Positions 19,383-29,125 of a stretch of 64,000 bases of DNA are shown in pieces. Made by a program: the position numbers and the translations under genes. Every line of letters starts with the position of its first letter. The first letter of the stretch is position 1. Origin of the DNA: Limnospira fusiformis SAG 85.79 (GTDB taxonomy: Bacteria; Cyanobacteriota; Cyanobacteriia; Cyanobacteriales; Microcoleaceae). Under the pieces are notes generated by a model. It searched no databases and was not told the origin of the DNA. It was given only the letters and a program-made list of their open reading frames with translations. Location: contig NZ_CP051185.1 of NCBI RefSeq assembly GCF_012516315.1, positions 331,459 to 395,458 of the forward strand, in the 5' to 3' direction.

Positions 19383-19898
19383 ATGTTAGAACTAATGTTG
19401 ATTAATGTCAGAAAACTGGTGTCGATTTTGTTGCTAATTATCCTCCCTTTGCTGTTGGTTATGGTTTCGCCTGAAACAGCGATCGCCTTAATTCAACAAC
19501 AGGAGGAGGCTCCCGGACAGATACTTTATAAATCTCGCCATAGTTTGAGAGATCATCAAGGTAATTCTTGGCAGGTCATTCTGTTTAAGCGGGTCAAAAA
19601 TGGGGAGGTAAAAGACGTTAGTTTGCGTTTGGTGGGGTTTCCGGGTTCGGTAACATTTAATCATCCTGAACCGTTGCAAATTGTGTTCAGTAATGGTAGG
19701 ATACTTGAGGCGGTAGATGAGTTTGGCGAAAAAGCACCCGGCCCGAATGTTGGACAATACGATTTAACCGATATTTTGCCCAAAATTTCCCAAGCCGATC
19801 AAATTGAGCTTAACCTTTCGATCGCTCAAACAAAATCTGCGATCGCTGTGCCGTCTCCAGTGGTTCTGGAATGGAAGGCGATCAACAGTCCTGGTTAA
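19383..19898 (+). CDS. DUF3122 family secreted protein
   Basis: About 170-aa cyanobacterial protein with an N-terminal signal peptide (basic INVRK, then a Leu-rich hydrophobic core ending ETAIA). The mature part is beta-rich (SWQVILFKRVKNGEVKDVSL, VSLRLVGFPGS), as in the DUF3122 family of unknown function. ATGs at 19383 and 19395 are both possible, with a TTG earlier at 19371. The signal peptide fits either ATG. Probably periplasmic or thylakoid-lumenal. Monocistronic. Confidence 0.75.
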   Translation: MLELMLINVRKLVSILLLIILPLLLVMVSPETAIALIQQQEEAPGQILYKSRHSLRDHQGNSWQVILFKRVKNGEVKDVSLRLVGFPGSVTFNHPEPLQIVFSNGRILEAVDEFGEKAPGPNVGQYDLTDILPKISQADQIELNLSIAQTKSAIAVPSPVVLEWKAINSPG

Positions 19899-19935
19899 TA
19901 ACTTGCTAGAGTGGAGAAAAATAATTGTCTCCACT

Positions 19936-21885
19936 CTATCTCTGATTGGCGCTGCTGGGTGCGTCTAAAAATGGTGGAATAGGACAGTTAAGAGAAATCA
20001 CGATCGCCCTGAGTAACTCGGCTTGGTCTAAGGTGACATGGTGATCAGCCAGGACAGTATAGGCGCAAGCATCAACCACCGCCTGTTTAAGTTTGGGTGC
20101 GGCGAGTTCCAGACGTTTGAGACTCTCACCAACTTGAGTCAAACTATATTCACCGGGTTGAGTGGGTAAAGTTTCCCCGGAATTTCTAGGTAGGCGCAAC
20201 AGTCCGGCTTGAAAAGCCATATCAACCGCCCCCGGAGAATCTTGGCCGACGCGAGCCAAAGCCGATAACACAATAACACAATCGGACCAAATCTGTTTAA
20301 TCTCAGTAAACTTAACTTTAGGTTCCTGCTGTGTGGCGGGAAAGTAGTTAGTCAACCGTTGACGCAACACGACAAAAATTGCATACTCAGACAGACTCAG
20401 ATGATTGTCAGCTTGAATCAAAACCCTGGCTTGTTTCAGCAGTTGGGTACACTGGCTAACACTTCCACCACGCAAAGCAGGTATGGCTAAATCAATCAAC
20501 GGTAGACGAGTCCGCGCGTTCAAACTCTCGAGGTAAGGACTCAGGTTTTGGATCATTTCCAACACTGGCGGCGGGGAGGACTCTCGCAAGGAAGACATTT
20601 GGCGATCGCGCACTTCTGGGTCTGTATGCAACAATAAACTATAAATAATGGCGATCGCCCCATTTACATCACGGGTAGCCATGCGTACAGGTTCGGGGAT
20701 ATCCGCCAAAAACCCCCGCACATTATCAAGGTGTTTAGGGTTGGTAGTTCCCACTCCGGCGACTACCCGATCCGGTGAAACCGACAAGGACTCCGGTTGC
20801 GGCTGTGGTTGAGGCGATGAACCCGCAAACCCCGCCACCATTTCATTACCGGAAGCTATAGACGACATAGAAGCATTATTTCCGGTTTCTTCCACCGACC
20901 AAGTGCGACCCGCGAAACCTTCCAAACGCTTAACCCTTTCTTTCACAGGGGGATGAGTTGCAAAGATTTGTCCGAAACTCTCAAAAATCCCTGTAAAAGC
21001 CTCCCCAAAAAACAGGTGACTAGCTTCTTCAGCCCTAGGATTTGTTACCTTAGAACCAGATTTATAGCCCGCAATCTTTTGTAGTGCGCCACTAATACCG
21101 TCAGGGTTGCGGGTAAACTGAACTGCGGAAGCATCCGCTAAAAACTCCCGTTGTCGAGAAACGGCACTTTTGATTAACCTACCGCAAAAAAAGCCGATCC
21201 CACCAATAACTACCATTCCTAAACCAATAATCAAGCCCGAATCTTTGCCTTTTGACGAGGAGTTGTCACTACCCCCCCACCAACTACCTCTTAACATTAC
21301 CCGACCCATAATATATATCAGGATTAAACCCTGAATAACTCCGATGAGTCGGAGATTTAGGCGCATATCTCCATTGAGAATATGGCTAAATTCATGGGCG
21401 ATTACCCCTTGTAACTCATCGCGATCGAGTTGTTCTAAACAACCTCGCGTTACCCCAATTACTGCATCATTGGGAGTAAATCCCGCCGCAAAAGCATTGA
21501 TTCCCTGTTCTTCCCCTAAAACATACACTTCGGGAACGGAAATTCCAGAGGCGATCGCCATTTCCTCTACAATATTAAGTAGTCGTTTTTCCAGTTCATC
21601 TCCGGTCATGCGATCGACTAATGTTCCCCCCAAATCCTCAGCGACTACCTTACCTCCCCCCCGTAATTGAATGGATTTATAGACACTTCCCCCACCCACA
21701 GTAGCCACCACTCCCAAGGCTACTAACAACAATAGTTCTGGTCGCCATATCAAAAAATTATCGTGCAGTGCATATACCACCACCCCATATAATAGGGCTA
21801 TCATCACAATCACAGCCACCAGAAACAGACCCAGCAAATAAACGGTGTTTTGTCTGGCTTGGTCTTGATGCTCAAAGAAATTCAT
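19936..21885 (-). CDS. M48 family membrane metallopeptidase (HtpX-like)
   Basis: 649-aa zinc metallopeptidase with two N-terminal membrane segments (about 15-40 and 50-65), the active-site HEFSH (164-168), two more hydrophobic segments (about 180-195 and 218-238), and the downstream region SRQREFLADASAVQFTRNPD carrying the third zinc ligand. A ~300-residue C-terminal extension beyond canonical HtpX (Pro/Gln-rich linker near 360, then helical) is unusual in length. The start is 2 bp after the lemA stop, and LemA plus an M48 peptidase is a recurring bacterial pair. Likely role: quality control of membrane proteins. Confidence 0.92.
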   Translation of the reverse strand: MNFFEHQDQARQNTVYLLGLFLVAVIVMIALLYGVVVYALHDNFLIWRPELLLLVALGVVATVGGGSVYKSIQLRGGGKVVAEDLGGTLVDRMTGDELEKRLLNIVEEMAIASGISVPEVYVLGEEQGINAFAAGFTPNDAVIGVTRGCLEQLDRDELQGVIAHEFSHILNGDMRLNLRLIGVIQGLILIYIMGRVMLRGSWWGGSDNSSSKGKDSGLIIGLGMVVIGGIGFFCGRLIKSAVSRQREFLADASAVQFTRNPDGISGALQKIAGYKSGSKVTNPRAEEASHLFFGEAFTGIFESFGQIFATHPPVKERVKRLEGFAGRTWSVEETGNNASMSSIASGNEMVAGFAGSSPQPQPQPESLSVSPDRVVAGVGTTNPKHLDNVRGFLADIPEPVRMATRDVNGAIAIIYSLLLHTDPEVRDRQMSSLRESSPPPVLEMIQNLSPYLESLNARTRLPLIDLAIPALRGGSVSQCTQLLKQARVLIQADNHLSLSEYAIFVVLRQRLTNYFPATQQEPKVKFTEIKQIWSDCVIVLSALARVGQDSPGAVDMAFQAGLLRLPRNSGETLPTQPGEYSLTQVGESLKRLELAAPKLKQAVVDACAYTVLADHHVTLDQAELLRAIVISLNCPIPPFLDAPSSANQR

Positions 21886-21887
21886 AA

Positions 21888-22499
21888 TTAGAAGGAAACG
21901 TTAGGAACTTCTTTCACCTCGGGGGATGATTCTTCTAGTAATTGAGCTTCTTGGAAGTTGAAACTACTAGCGACTAAATTGCTCGGAAATACGTCTCTTT
22001 TGGTATTGTAAACAGTTACGGCATCGTTAAAAGCCTGTCGCGCAAAAGCAATCTTGTTTTCAGTCGATCGCAACTCTTCCATGAGTTGATCCATGGACTT
22101 ATCAGCCTTTAAATCTGGGTAGGCTTCTGATAGAGCAAATAACCTTCCTAATGTACCGGTTAAAGCAGCTTCCGCCTGTCCTAACTGTTGCATGGCTTGG
22201 GGGTCACCAGGGTTGGCTGCTGCTTGATTCGTGGCGGTCACAGCAGCATTACGAGCCGCAATAACAGCTTCTAAGGTTCCCCTTTCATGAGCCATATAAC
22301 CCTTAACTGTTTCGACCAAATTAGGGATTAAATCATGGCGGCGTTTGAGTTGAACATCAATCTGAGCATAGGCATTTTGATAGCGTCTGCGTAGACGTGC
22401 TAGGCTATTATAAGCCTGGACACCCACAATAGCCACCAGAATGACGACAACAATACCGATGACAAACAAAAGGGCGAAAATTCCAGCGAGTATCTCCAC
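21888..22499 (-). CDS. lemA: LemA family protein
   Basis: 203 aa with an N-terminal membrane anchor (LAGIFALLFVIGIVVVILVAIVG) and a helical cytoplasmic domain. The family motif block YAQIDVQLKRRHDLIPNLVE and SENKIAFARQAFNDAV-type sequence are present. The exact function of LemA is unsettled. It is tightly coupled (2-bp gap) to the following M48 peptidase, so they form an operon transcribed from the 22500-22778 intergenic region. Confidence 0.92.
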   Translation of the reverse strand: MEILAGIFALLFVIGIVVVILVAIVGVQAYNSLARLRRRYQNAYAQIDVQLKRRHDLIPNLVETVKGYMAHERGTLEAVIAARNAAVTATNQAAANPGDPQAMQQLGQAEAALTGTLGRLFALSEAYPDLKADKSMDQLMEELRSTENKIAFARQAFNDAVTVYNTKRDVFPSNLVASSFNFQEAQLLEESSPEVKEVPNVSF

Positions 22500-22790
22500 A
22501 GTCTAGGTTCTCCTTGGCGTGTGTCTGCATGGTTCGCGGATTGGACGCGGGTTCTACTCGGTCTATCAAGCTAGGCTAGATGAGTTTAATTATGTTTTCC
22601 CAATCTAATCAAGTAACCCGGCTCTGTGCGGCATTATAACACAATCAAATGTGGCTAACCCCAAATTGTTACACTTTTTAACTTGACCTGCACTCCCAAC
22701 CCGGACAAAATACAAACTGGCTACTTGGCTTCCCCACTGTCTCCAGGTCTGGTTAAAATCTATTCTAGTTAATTATAGGTGAAGTTTACT

Positions 22791-24074
22791 ATGAATCCGG
22801 CTTTGACGAACTTTGGCGATCGGATGTCTCGTTTAACGGGAGTCCGAGCTATTATGAAAGATATTATCGAAACGTTGCGCTCTGGTAAAGGTCAAGAATT
22901 TATTAATTTAAGCGCCGGAAACCCGGTCATCTTACCAGAAGTCGAACAACTCTGGCGCGAATGTACTCAGCAACTGCTATCTAGTCCCGAATATGGCGAA
23001 GTGGTCTGTCGCTACGGTTCTAGCCAAGGGTACAAACCTTTTATTGATGTCATTGTGGAAGATTTTAACTCTCGCTATGGGTTAAATTTAAGCGATCGCA
23101 ATATCCTAGTCACTCCCGGAAGTCAATCAATTTACTTTTACGCCGCCAACGCCTTCGGAGGTTATAACAGCCAGGGAAACCTTAAAAACATTGTCCTTCC
23201 CCTCAGTCCAGACTATACAGGTTACGGCGGCGTTAGTCTTATTCCCGAGGCGGTTTGTGCTTATCAACCCACCCTCGACATAGACGAAAATTCCCATCGG
23301 TTTAAATATCGTCCCGACTTTAATCAACTCTCAATTAATGAGGATACAGGCTGCGTTATTTTTTCCCGTCCCTGTAATCCTAGCGGCAATATTCTCACCT
23401 CCGAAGAAGTGCAAAAAATCGCAGATTTAGCCTCCCCTTACGATGTCCCAGTCTTCGTAGATTCCGCATATTCTCCCCCTTTCCCGGCTTTGAATTTTAC
23501 GGACATGGATCCGGTTTTTGCTGATAATATTATCCACTGTATCAGCTTGTCTAAAGCCGGATTACCCGGAGAGCGTTTAGGTGTGGCTATTGGTAATGAA
23601 GATGTGATTAGGGTTTTGGAAGCCTTCCAAACGAACGCCTGTATTCACTCCCCCCGCTACGGACAAGCTATAGCAGCTAGAGCGATTGGATCAGGTGCTT
23701 TATCGGATATTTCGGTTGAGGTAATTCGTCCCTACTACCGCCAGAAATTTACGATATTAGAAGCGACGTTAAATGATGCGATGTCGAAGGATTTACCCTG
23801 GTTCTTGCATCGGGGAGAAGGTGCTATTTTTGCATGGATTTGGTTTAAGGATTTGCCAATCACAGACTTGGAACTATATCAGGAGCTTAAAAAAGTGGGT
23901 ATTATCGTAGTTCCTGGCAATTCATTTTTCCCAGGATTACAACAAGAATGGTCGCACAAAAATCAATGTATTCGCATTAGCCTGACTGCTACTGATGAGG
24001 AGATTATGGAAGGAATGAAGCTTCTGGCTGAGGTTGTGGAAATGGTTTATAGAAAGGCTATGTTAGCGGTTTAA
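22791..24074 (+). CDS. avtA: Valine-pyruvate aminotransferase
   Basis: PLP fold-type I aminotransferase (about 427 aa) matching AvtA, which interconverts valine/pyruvate and 2-oxoisovalerate/alanine. Features are INLSAGNPVILPEVEQLW near the N-terminus, FSRPCNPSGN, and SLSKAGLPGERLG with the PLP lysine. ATG at 22791 is preferred over the GTG at 22779: an AGGTGAAG purine-rich stretch lies just upstream, and the protein then starts MNPALTNFGDRMS. Cytosolic. Own promoter in the divergent gap with lemA. Confidence 0.9.
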   Translation: MNPALTNFGDRMSRLTGVRAIMKDIIETLRSGKGQEFINLSAGNPVILPEVEQLWRECTQQLLSSPEYGEVVCRYGSSQGYKPFIDVIVEDFNSRYGLNLSDRNILVTPGSQSIYFYAANAFGGYNSQGNLKNIVLPLSPDYTGYGGVSLIPEAVCAYQPTLDIDENSHRFKYRPDFNQLSINEDTGCVIFSRPCNPSGNILTSEEVQKIADLASPYDVPVFVDSAYSPPFPALNFTDMDPVFADNIIHCISLSKAGLPGERLGVAIGNEDVIRVLEAFQTNACIHSPRYGQAIAARAIGSGALSDISVEVIRPYYRQKFTILEATLNDAMSKDLPWFLHRGEGAIFAWIWFKDLPITDLELYQELKKVGIIVVPGNSFFPGLQQEWSHKNQCIRISLTATDEEIMEGMKLLAEVVEMVYRKAMLAV

Positions 24075-24110
24075 TTGATGATTAATTCTGTCTAATGACT
24101 ACAGTTGATC

Positions 24111-24141
24111 GGGGTTCACAATGTCTGGAATTATGAACCCC
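24111..24141. terminator. Possible stem-loop after avtA
   Basis: GGGGTTCA (24111-24118) pairs with TGAACCCC (24134-24141) around a 15-nt loop, about 37 bp after the avtA stop. There is no strong T-run, so it may be a weak terminator or an RNA-stability hairpin. Confidence 0.35.
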
Positions 24142-24248
24142 CTTAAATGCTCGATCGCAGTTATTCGCACCTGGACGGGAAGGCGATCGCCTTTGAGTAA
24201 ATTAGGGGAGATGAGAATCGATCGCCACGGGATGAGCATTAATGTAGA

Positions 24249-24731
24249 ATGAATCAGGGACAATCTCAAATCTCACTCAGAGCCAATATGGGGTCGGAGG
24301 GACAAATGGATGAATTGAAGTATCTAGCTACTTGGGTTCGCGAACAACACGCACGGGAGTATATTTTCACTTGGTTACTGAATCAACCGGGGATCTGGTG
24401 GTCAAATGGTGATGTTTACCAAGCGGCTATACAAAAATCTGGTTCTCGTCTGAAAGAATATGTAAAAAATAGTAAACAAGAGGGTTTGTTTCAGGGGATT
24501 GCCGATAAAATCAGGAGCGATGAGGCTTGGGATGCGATCGCCCTAAGTTTAGCTCGCCTCATTGCTACCTATCAGGAAGAATTAGTCAAACTCCAAGAAC
24601 AAAATCGGTTAGATATAAACAAAGTCTCGGAAATATCGCCAAAGTTCAACCCGGAAATAGATGATATTTGGTCTTCTAGTCTTCAGGAACCCCTACCGGA
24701 CCCGAACTCTGACGCTCTGACGGGTCTGTAA
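24249..24731 (+). CDS. Conserved hypothetical protein
   Basis: 160-aa soluble helical protein with many aromatic and charged residues (YLATWVREQHAREYIFTWLL, GIWWSNGDVYQAA). No family recognised. The ATG at 24249 is preceded by AGCATTAATGTAG without a clear Shine-Dalgarno. A second ATG lies at 24288. Its 3' end overlaps the convergent SH3-domain gene by 56 bp. Confidence 0.6.
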   Translation: MNQGQSQISLRANMGSEGQMDELKYLATWVREQHAREYIFTWLLNQPGIWWSNGDVYQAAIQKSGSRLKEYVKNSKQEGLFQGIADKIRSDEAWDAIALSLARLIATYQEELVKLQEQNRLDINKVSEISPKFNPEIDDIWSSSLQEPLPDPNSDALTGL

Positions 24732-25422
24732 TGGGTCCATTATCGATTAATTGGGGTTGAATAATCAAATGAGTGGGAGCATGGGTGCGGATAAAATCGG
24801 TCATCAGATCCCGTTCTTCAATAGTAGGAGTAGCCAAACAGCCAGCGGTTCCGGTTTCTTCATTATCCTTAAAAACGGAAGGATCATAATGAACCCCAAA
24901 CCCGCCGCGATCGGTTTCAAAGGTGGGAGTTACTGCTGACCAAACCCCGCCAAATTCGCCGCCAGCATATTCTACGGAACCTGGTATATCAAAAGTATAA
25001 ACCCCAAAAGGAATGGGTGTTTGAGATCCAGGCTGGTCTGATGGTGTTTGCTGACCGATACGACCAGAGATACAGCGGACTGTATTAACTAACCATCCCC
25101 CAGCATCAAATAACTCTGTGTGATAGACCTTTAGACCACCAGCGATGGTCTCTTGTGTTTGAGTAGCGACAATTTTCGGTCCGCCAATAGTATTAGCGAG
25201 ATGATCATCAGTTTCAGTGGTGGGGTTATGAACAGTTAAAAACTCTCGCGATACCCAGCGATCGCCACCAATAGGAACCCAAGTCAACCCTCCTTGAGGA
25301 ACAGGAGTTCCGATCACTTCGACCACAGTTCCGGGTTCAACAGTATCAATAACGGGACCATAGGGACTAGAACGCACATTGAGGACATCACCACTGGTAG
25401 TCACGATCGCTTGCTGTATCAT
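24676..25422 (-). CDS. SH3-domain protein with L,D-transpeptidase-like C-terminus
   Basis: 248 aa. Residues about 1-62 form a bacterial SH3 domain (VLNVRSSPYGPVIDTVEPGT...WVSREFL) that usually binds peptidoglycan. The C-terminal part has FGVHYDPSVF followed by GTAGCLATP, reminiscent of the His...SxGC arrangement of YkuD L,D-transpeptidases, though the spacing and surroundings are not a confident match. No signal peptide is visible, so export would be non-classical or the true start differs. It overlaps the convergent gene downstream. Confidence 0.6.
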   Translation of the reverse strand: MIQQAIVTTSGDVLNVRSSPYGPVIDTVEPGTVVEVIGTPVPQGGLTWVPIGGDRWVSREFLTVHNPTTETDDHLANTIGGPKIVATQTQETIAGGLKVYHTELFDAGGWLVNTVRCISGRIGQQTPSDQPGSQTPIPFGVYTFDIPGSVEYAGGEFGGVWSAVTPTFETDRGGFGVHYDPSVFKDNEETGTAGCLATPTIEERDLMTDFIRTHAPTHLIIQPQLIDNGPITDPSERQSSGPVGVPED

Positions 25423-25508
25423 AATTCGAGTTGTAATGGTGTAGATTAGTGTTCATTGTTAGGGCGATCGCCAAGATCATAAACACACAAAGCGATCGTC
25501 ACCTCAAG

Positions 25509-25736
25509 TTATTCTGGAGTTTGTTGCAACTCTGGTCTCTCTTCCGCTACAATAGCGCCTTCTACCGGACAGACCTGTAAACAAATCCCGCAATCAATAC
25601 AAGTATCGAAATCAATCCAATACCAATCAGTTCCCTTAGTGTTCTTACCGGGACCGGGATGGATACAAGCCACGGGACAAGCGCCAACACAATCAGCGAC
25701 CCCTTCGCAGACATCAGTAACAATAGTATGAGCCAT
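25509..25736 (-). CDS. Bacterial-type [4Fe-4S]/[3Fe-4S] ferredoxin
   Basis: 75-aa dicluster ferredoxin: CEGVADCVGACPVAC and CIDCGICLQVCP supply the cluster ligands. The N-terminus MAHTIVTDVC is typical of cyanobacterial bacterial-type ferredoxins. It is a soluble electron carrier with unknown partner, placed between the SH3 protein and radA on the same strand. The 65-bp gap to radA could allow shared transcription. Confidence 0.9.
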   Translation of the reverse strand: MAHTIVTDVCEGVADCVGACPVACIHPGPGKNTKGTDWYWIDFDTCIDCGICLQVCPVEGAIVAEERPELQQTPE

Positions 25737-25801
25737 AATAAATTCCCCCCCCTTGACAACGGACTGAAAAACTAGCAGTTTATACCTACTTTGAGCTTAA
25801 C

Positions 25802-27523
25802 TCAAAAACCGATATCATCATCATCGAAATCATCATCAAAACTCTGAGACACATTGGGAGGTTGAGTAGGGATAGAAGCAAGAATCGCATCAATTACTCG
25901 ACCCACGGGTAAAATTTGCATTCCCAAATCTTCTGGTTTTTGTCCCTTGGGTACAATAGCGCGTTTAAAACCCAACTTAGCCGCCTCCCGCAATCTTAAC
26001 TCTAATTGTGACACGGGGCGCACCTGTCCGCCTAATCCGACTTCGCCGATTAAAATGGTGCGAGGATCAACAAGGCGATCGCGGAAACTAGCGACAATGG
26101 CGATCGCCACTCCCAAATCCGCCGCCGGTTCATCCACCTTTAACCCTCCCACAGAAGCGACAATCGCATCTAACTTAGAAAGAGGGATACCAACGCGCTT
26201 TTCCAAAACCGCCAAAATCTGCATCAAACGGCTACTATCAACCCCCGTAGTCGTCCGTCGCGCCGACCCATAACTAGCAGGACTCACCAAAGCCTGGATC
26301 TCGACCACAATAGGTCTAGTTCCCTCCATAGAGACAATAGTGGCAGTTCCCGGCGAGCAATCATCGCGATTTCCCAAAAACAATTCCGACGGGTTAGAAA
26401 CCTCCTGTAACCCGTGGGAAACCATCTCAAACACGCCAATTTCATGGGTAGCGCCAAATCGATTTTTCATCGATCGCAATAGACGGTGAGACGCAAAGCG
26501 ATCGCCCTCAAAATACAATACCGTATCAACCAAATGTTCCAAAACCCTGGGACCCGCCAGGCTGCCATCCTTAGTCACATGACCCACAATCAACAAAGTA
26601 ATATTTTCCCGTTTCGCCACCTGCATCAAAGCCGAGGTACATTCCCGCACCTGAGCGACAGAACCGGGAGCCGATGTTAGACTAGCGAAATAAATAGTTT
26701 GAATACTATCGATGATCGCCAAAGTGGGTTTAAGGGATTCCAACTCCCGCAGGATGACCTCTAAATCCGTCTCTGGGAGCAAAAATAAATCCGCCTCCTC
26801 CCGAGAATCATGGCCATTTTCACCATTTTCCGACTCTGGGGATAATTCCGGTGGCGACTGAGCAGAAGATAAATGACCATTTCCTGTAGCGAGGGATGTC
26901 TGTTGAGGGTGTTGGTTGCGTAACTGTTGGGTAAACGGGTCAACATTAGTAACTTCCACAGCATCTGAACTATGGTGGTTATTTACTTGTGCATCATTGT
27001 CAGTCTGTAAGTCATGAGCATCATCATCAGCTACACTAGCCACTGATGGAGCATTCCATAAACGCTGCGATCGCAATTTTACCTGTTGACCAGATTCTTC
27101 CGCCGACACATATAGCACCCGGGCATGATGGGATAAACTATTAGCCACCTGTAGCAGTAAAGTAGACTTACCAATACCAGGTTCACCGCCAATCAACACC
27201 AACGACCCCGGAACAATGCCACCTCCCAACACCCGATCTAACTCTCCATATCCAGAAGGGATGCGCGATTGAGTCTGATCAGAAATCTGAGACAGCTTAA
27301 ATGATAACCTCGGTTGTCCTTGATTGGGCTTATTGACAGTATCCTCCGTTAACCCAGACCCCAACTCACTCCAACTAAACCGCTGTAGAGACGGCGTGGG
27401 GGATGGTTCAACCACCTGTTCTACAAGAGAATTCCAGGCTTGACAATTGGAACAGCGACCAAAGTATTGGGAGAACTCGGCCCCGCATTCACGACAAACA
27501 TATAATGTTCGAGGCTTGGGCAT
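25802..27523 (-). CDS. radA: DNA repair protein RadA with an inserted acidic linker
   Basis: RecA-like branch-migration ATPase (573 aa; typical length about 450-500). It has an N-terminal C4 zinc finger (CRECGAEFSQYFGRCSNC), Walker A GGEPGIGKST (about 106-115), Walker B LAIIDSIQTIY, the KNRFG motif (MKNRFGATHEIG), and a C-terminal Lon-like domain. Between the Walker A region and LPETDLEVILRELESL sits an extra segment of roughly 85 residues rich in Asp, Asn, His, Gln and Ser. The tail ends in an acidic DDDFDDDDIGF. Function should be intact because the core motifs are preserved. Confidence 0.94.
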   Translation of the reverse strand: MPKPRTLYVCRECGAEFSQYFGRCSNCQAWNSLVEQVVEPSPTPSLQRFSWSELGSGLTEDTVNKPNQGQPRLSFKLSQISDQTQSRIPSGYGELDRVLGGGIVPGSLVLIGGEPGIGKSTLLLQVANSLSHHARVLYVSAEESGQQVKLRSQRLWNAPSVASVADDDAHDLQTDNDAQVNNHHSSDAVEVTNVDPFTQQLRNQHPQQTSLATGNGHLSSAQSPPELSPESENGENGHDSREEADLFLLPETDLEVILRELESLKPTLAIIDSIQTIYFASLTSAPGSVAQVRECTSALMQVAKRENITLLIVGHVTKDGSLAGPRVLEHLVDTVLYFEGDRFASHRLLRSMKNRFGATHEIGVFEMVSHGLQEVSNPSELFLGNRDDCSPGTATIVSMEGTRPIVVEIQALVSPASYGSARRTTTGVDSSRLMQILAVLEKRVGIPLSKLDAIVASVGGLKVDEPAADLGVAIAIVASFRDRLVDPRTILIGEVGLGGQVRPVSQLELRLREAAKLGFKRAIVPKGQKPEDLGMQILPVGRVIDAILASIPTQPPNVSQSFDDDFDDDDIGF

Positions 27524-27673
27524 TGTTTAAAATAGTGGCTGTACAATCTTATTGTATATGCAAACAATGGGATCAACACGCGCTATATGCCACCCGCACA
27601 ATAGAGGCGATCGCACCTACAGTTAAACTATATGAAAGTAAGTCTAGTGTTATAGAGGGAGTATTGAGGTCAA

Positions 27674-28405
27674 TTGGAAAACCATAAGGAAAGAATTTTA
27701 GTTGTCGATGACGAAGCCAGCATCCGCCGGATTTTGGAAACTCGCCTTTCTATGATCGGTTACGATGTAGTAACTGCGGCCGACGGGGAAGAGGCTTTAG
27801 AAATCTTCCGCCAGACAGAACCTGACCTCGTGGTTTTGGATGTGATGATGCCTAAACTAGATGGCTACGGAGTTTGTCAGGAATTACGGAAGGAGTCTGA
27901 CATTCCCATTATTATGCTCACCGCCTTGGGGGATGTCGCCGATCGCATCACCGGGTTAGAATTAGGCGCAGATGATTATGTCGTCAAACCCTTTTCACCC
28001 AAGGAACTAGAGGCCCGTATCCGTTCCGTCCTGCGCCGCATTGATAAAAATGGCGCTTCTGGAATTCCCAGTTCTGGAGTTATCCAAATTGCCAGTATTA
28101 GGATTGACACCAACAAGCGACAGGTCTACAAAGGTGATGAACGCATCCGCTTAACCGGGATGGAGTTTAGCCTATTGGAACTCTTGGTGAGTCGGTCAGG
28201 AGAACCCTTTTCCCGATCCGAAATTCTCCAGGAGGTCTGGGGGTATACTCCCGAACGCCATGTTGATACTCGCGTCGTGGATGTGCATATTTCCCGCCTC
28301 AGAGCTAAGTTAGAAGATGATCCTAGCAACCCAGAACTGATTTTGACCGCTCGCGGTACTGGCTATTTATTCCAGCGGATTATTGATCCTTCAGAAGTGG
28401 GTTGA
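27674..28405 (+). CDS. rpaB: Response regulator RpaB (OmpR/PhoB family)
   Basis: 243-aa regulator. The receiver domain has Asp pocket DD at 12-13, phospho-acceptor D56 in VVLDVMMPKLDGYG and K105 in VKPFSPK. The C-terminal winged helix (about 138-236) has EILQEVWGYTPERHVDTR. Sequence and length match RpaB/Ycf27, the regulator of high-light and photosystem genes in cyanobacteria. Translation appears to start at TTG (27674), giving MENHKERILVVDDEAS as in orthologues; no ATG lies upstream in frame near this point. The next gene follows after 34 bp. Confidence 0.95.
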   Translation: MENHKERILVVDDEASIRRILETRLSMIGYDVVTAADGEEALEIFRQTEPDLVVLDVMMPKLDGYGVCQELRKESDIPIIMLTALGDVADRITGLELGADDYVVKPFSPKELEARIRSVLRRIDKNGASGIPSSGVIQIASIRIDTNKRQVYKGDERIRLTGMEFSLLELLVSRSGEPFSRSEILQEVWGYTPERHVDTRVVDVHISRLRAKLEDDPSNPELILTARGTGYLFQRIIDPSEVG

Positions 28406-28439
28406 TCGGATCTCAGTTGTCCTTTAGAGCTTCTCATAA

Positions 28440-29105
28440 ATGGCTCAAATAAATTCTAACCGAGTTCTGCGACTTTTGCCCCTGGTTGTGGGGGGTTTAG
28501 GGGGGGTGCTATTGCTCGTCAATCGTTTAGAAACCCCCCAGATTTTGGACTCTCAAGCCCGCTCGGATGCCTTGGGAGTCATATTAAGCGCTTTGTTGAT
28601 TTTGACTGGCTTACTGTGGCAGCAAATTCAACCTGTCCCACCGGACGCTGTGGAGTTGGAGGGTCCCCAAGGTTTTGAACTCCAGCCGGATTTGCCTGAT
28701 GTGGTCAAAACTGAACTGGCTTGGGCTTCTCTGATGTTGTTAACTAATACCGTCACCCGATCGCTTTTGGTGGTTTGGGATGCTCAGGTGTTACTCCGAC
28801 GCGGCGTTTTAGGGGTTAATTCTCAAGTCGAACCCGGACCTATTGTTAAACGGGTTCAGAAGACCCGCAAACCTGTTTACTTGGTCAATTTGGCCTTGTA
28901 TCCCGGAAGGGTTGAGTTTGACTATTTGCCTCCTAATACTCAGGGTGTCATCTGCCAACCTATGGGCGATCGCGGTGTCTTGATTTTGGGGGCGAATACT
29001 CCCCGCAGCTATACCAAACAAGATGAAGTTTGGATCGAGGGAATTGCTGATAAATTGGCTGATACTTTGGATCGCTCTGGTTGGTCTGATGCCACGAAAA
29101 TTTAG
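28440..29105 (+). CDS. Cofactor assembly of complex C subunit B (CCB)-like protein
   Basis: 221 aa with two N-terminal hydrophobic segments (LLPLVVGGLGGVLLLV and ALGVILSALLILTGLLW), then a soluble domain. This matches the CCB2/CCB4 type used to attach heme c' to cytochrome b6 in thylakoid membranes. Assignment rests on the overall pattern and recalled family sequence, as there is no short catalytic motif. Co-directional with rpaB (34 bp upstream) and the DUF456 gene (20 bp downstream), suggesting one transcript. Confidence 0.7.
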   Translation: MAQINSNRVLRLLPLVVGGLGGVLLLVNRLETPQILDSQARSDALGVILSALLILTGLLWQQIQPVPPDAVELEGPQGFELQPDLPDVVKTELAWASLMLLTNTVTRSLLVVWDAQVLLRRGVLGVNSQVEPGPIVKRVQKTRKPVYLVNLALYPGRVEFDYLPPNTQGVICQPMGDRGVLILGANTPRSYTKQDEVWIEGIADKLADTLDRSGWSDATKI

Positions 29106-29125
29106 AACTGAAAATGGGGTAGACA

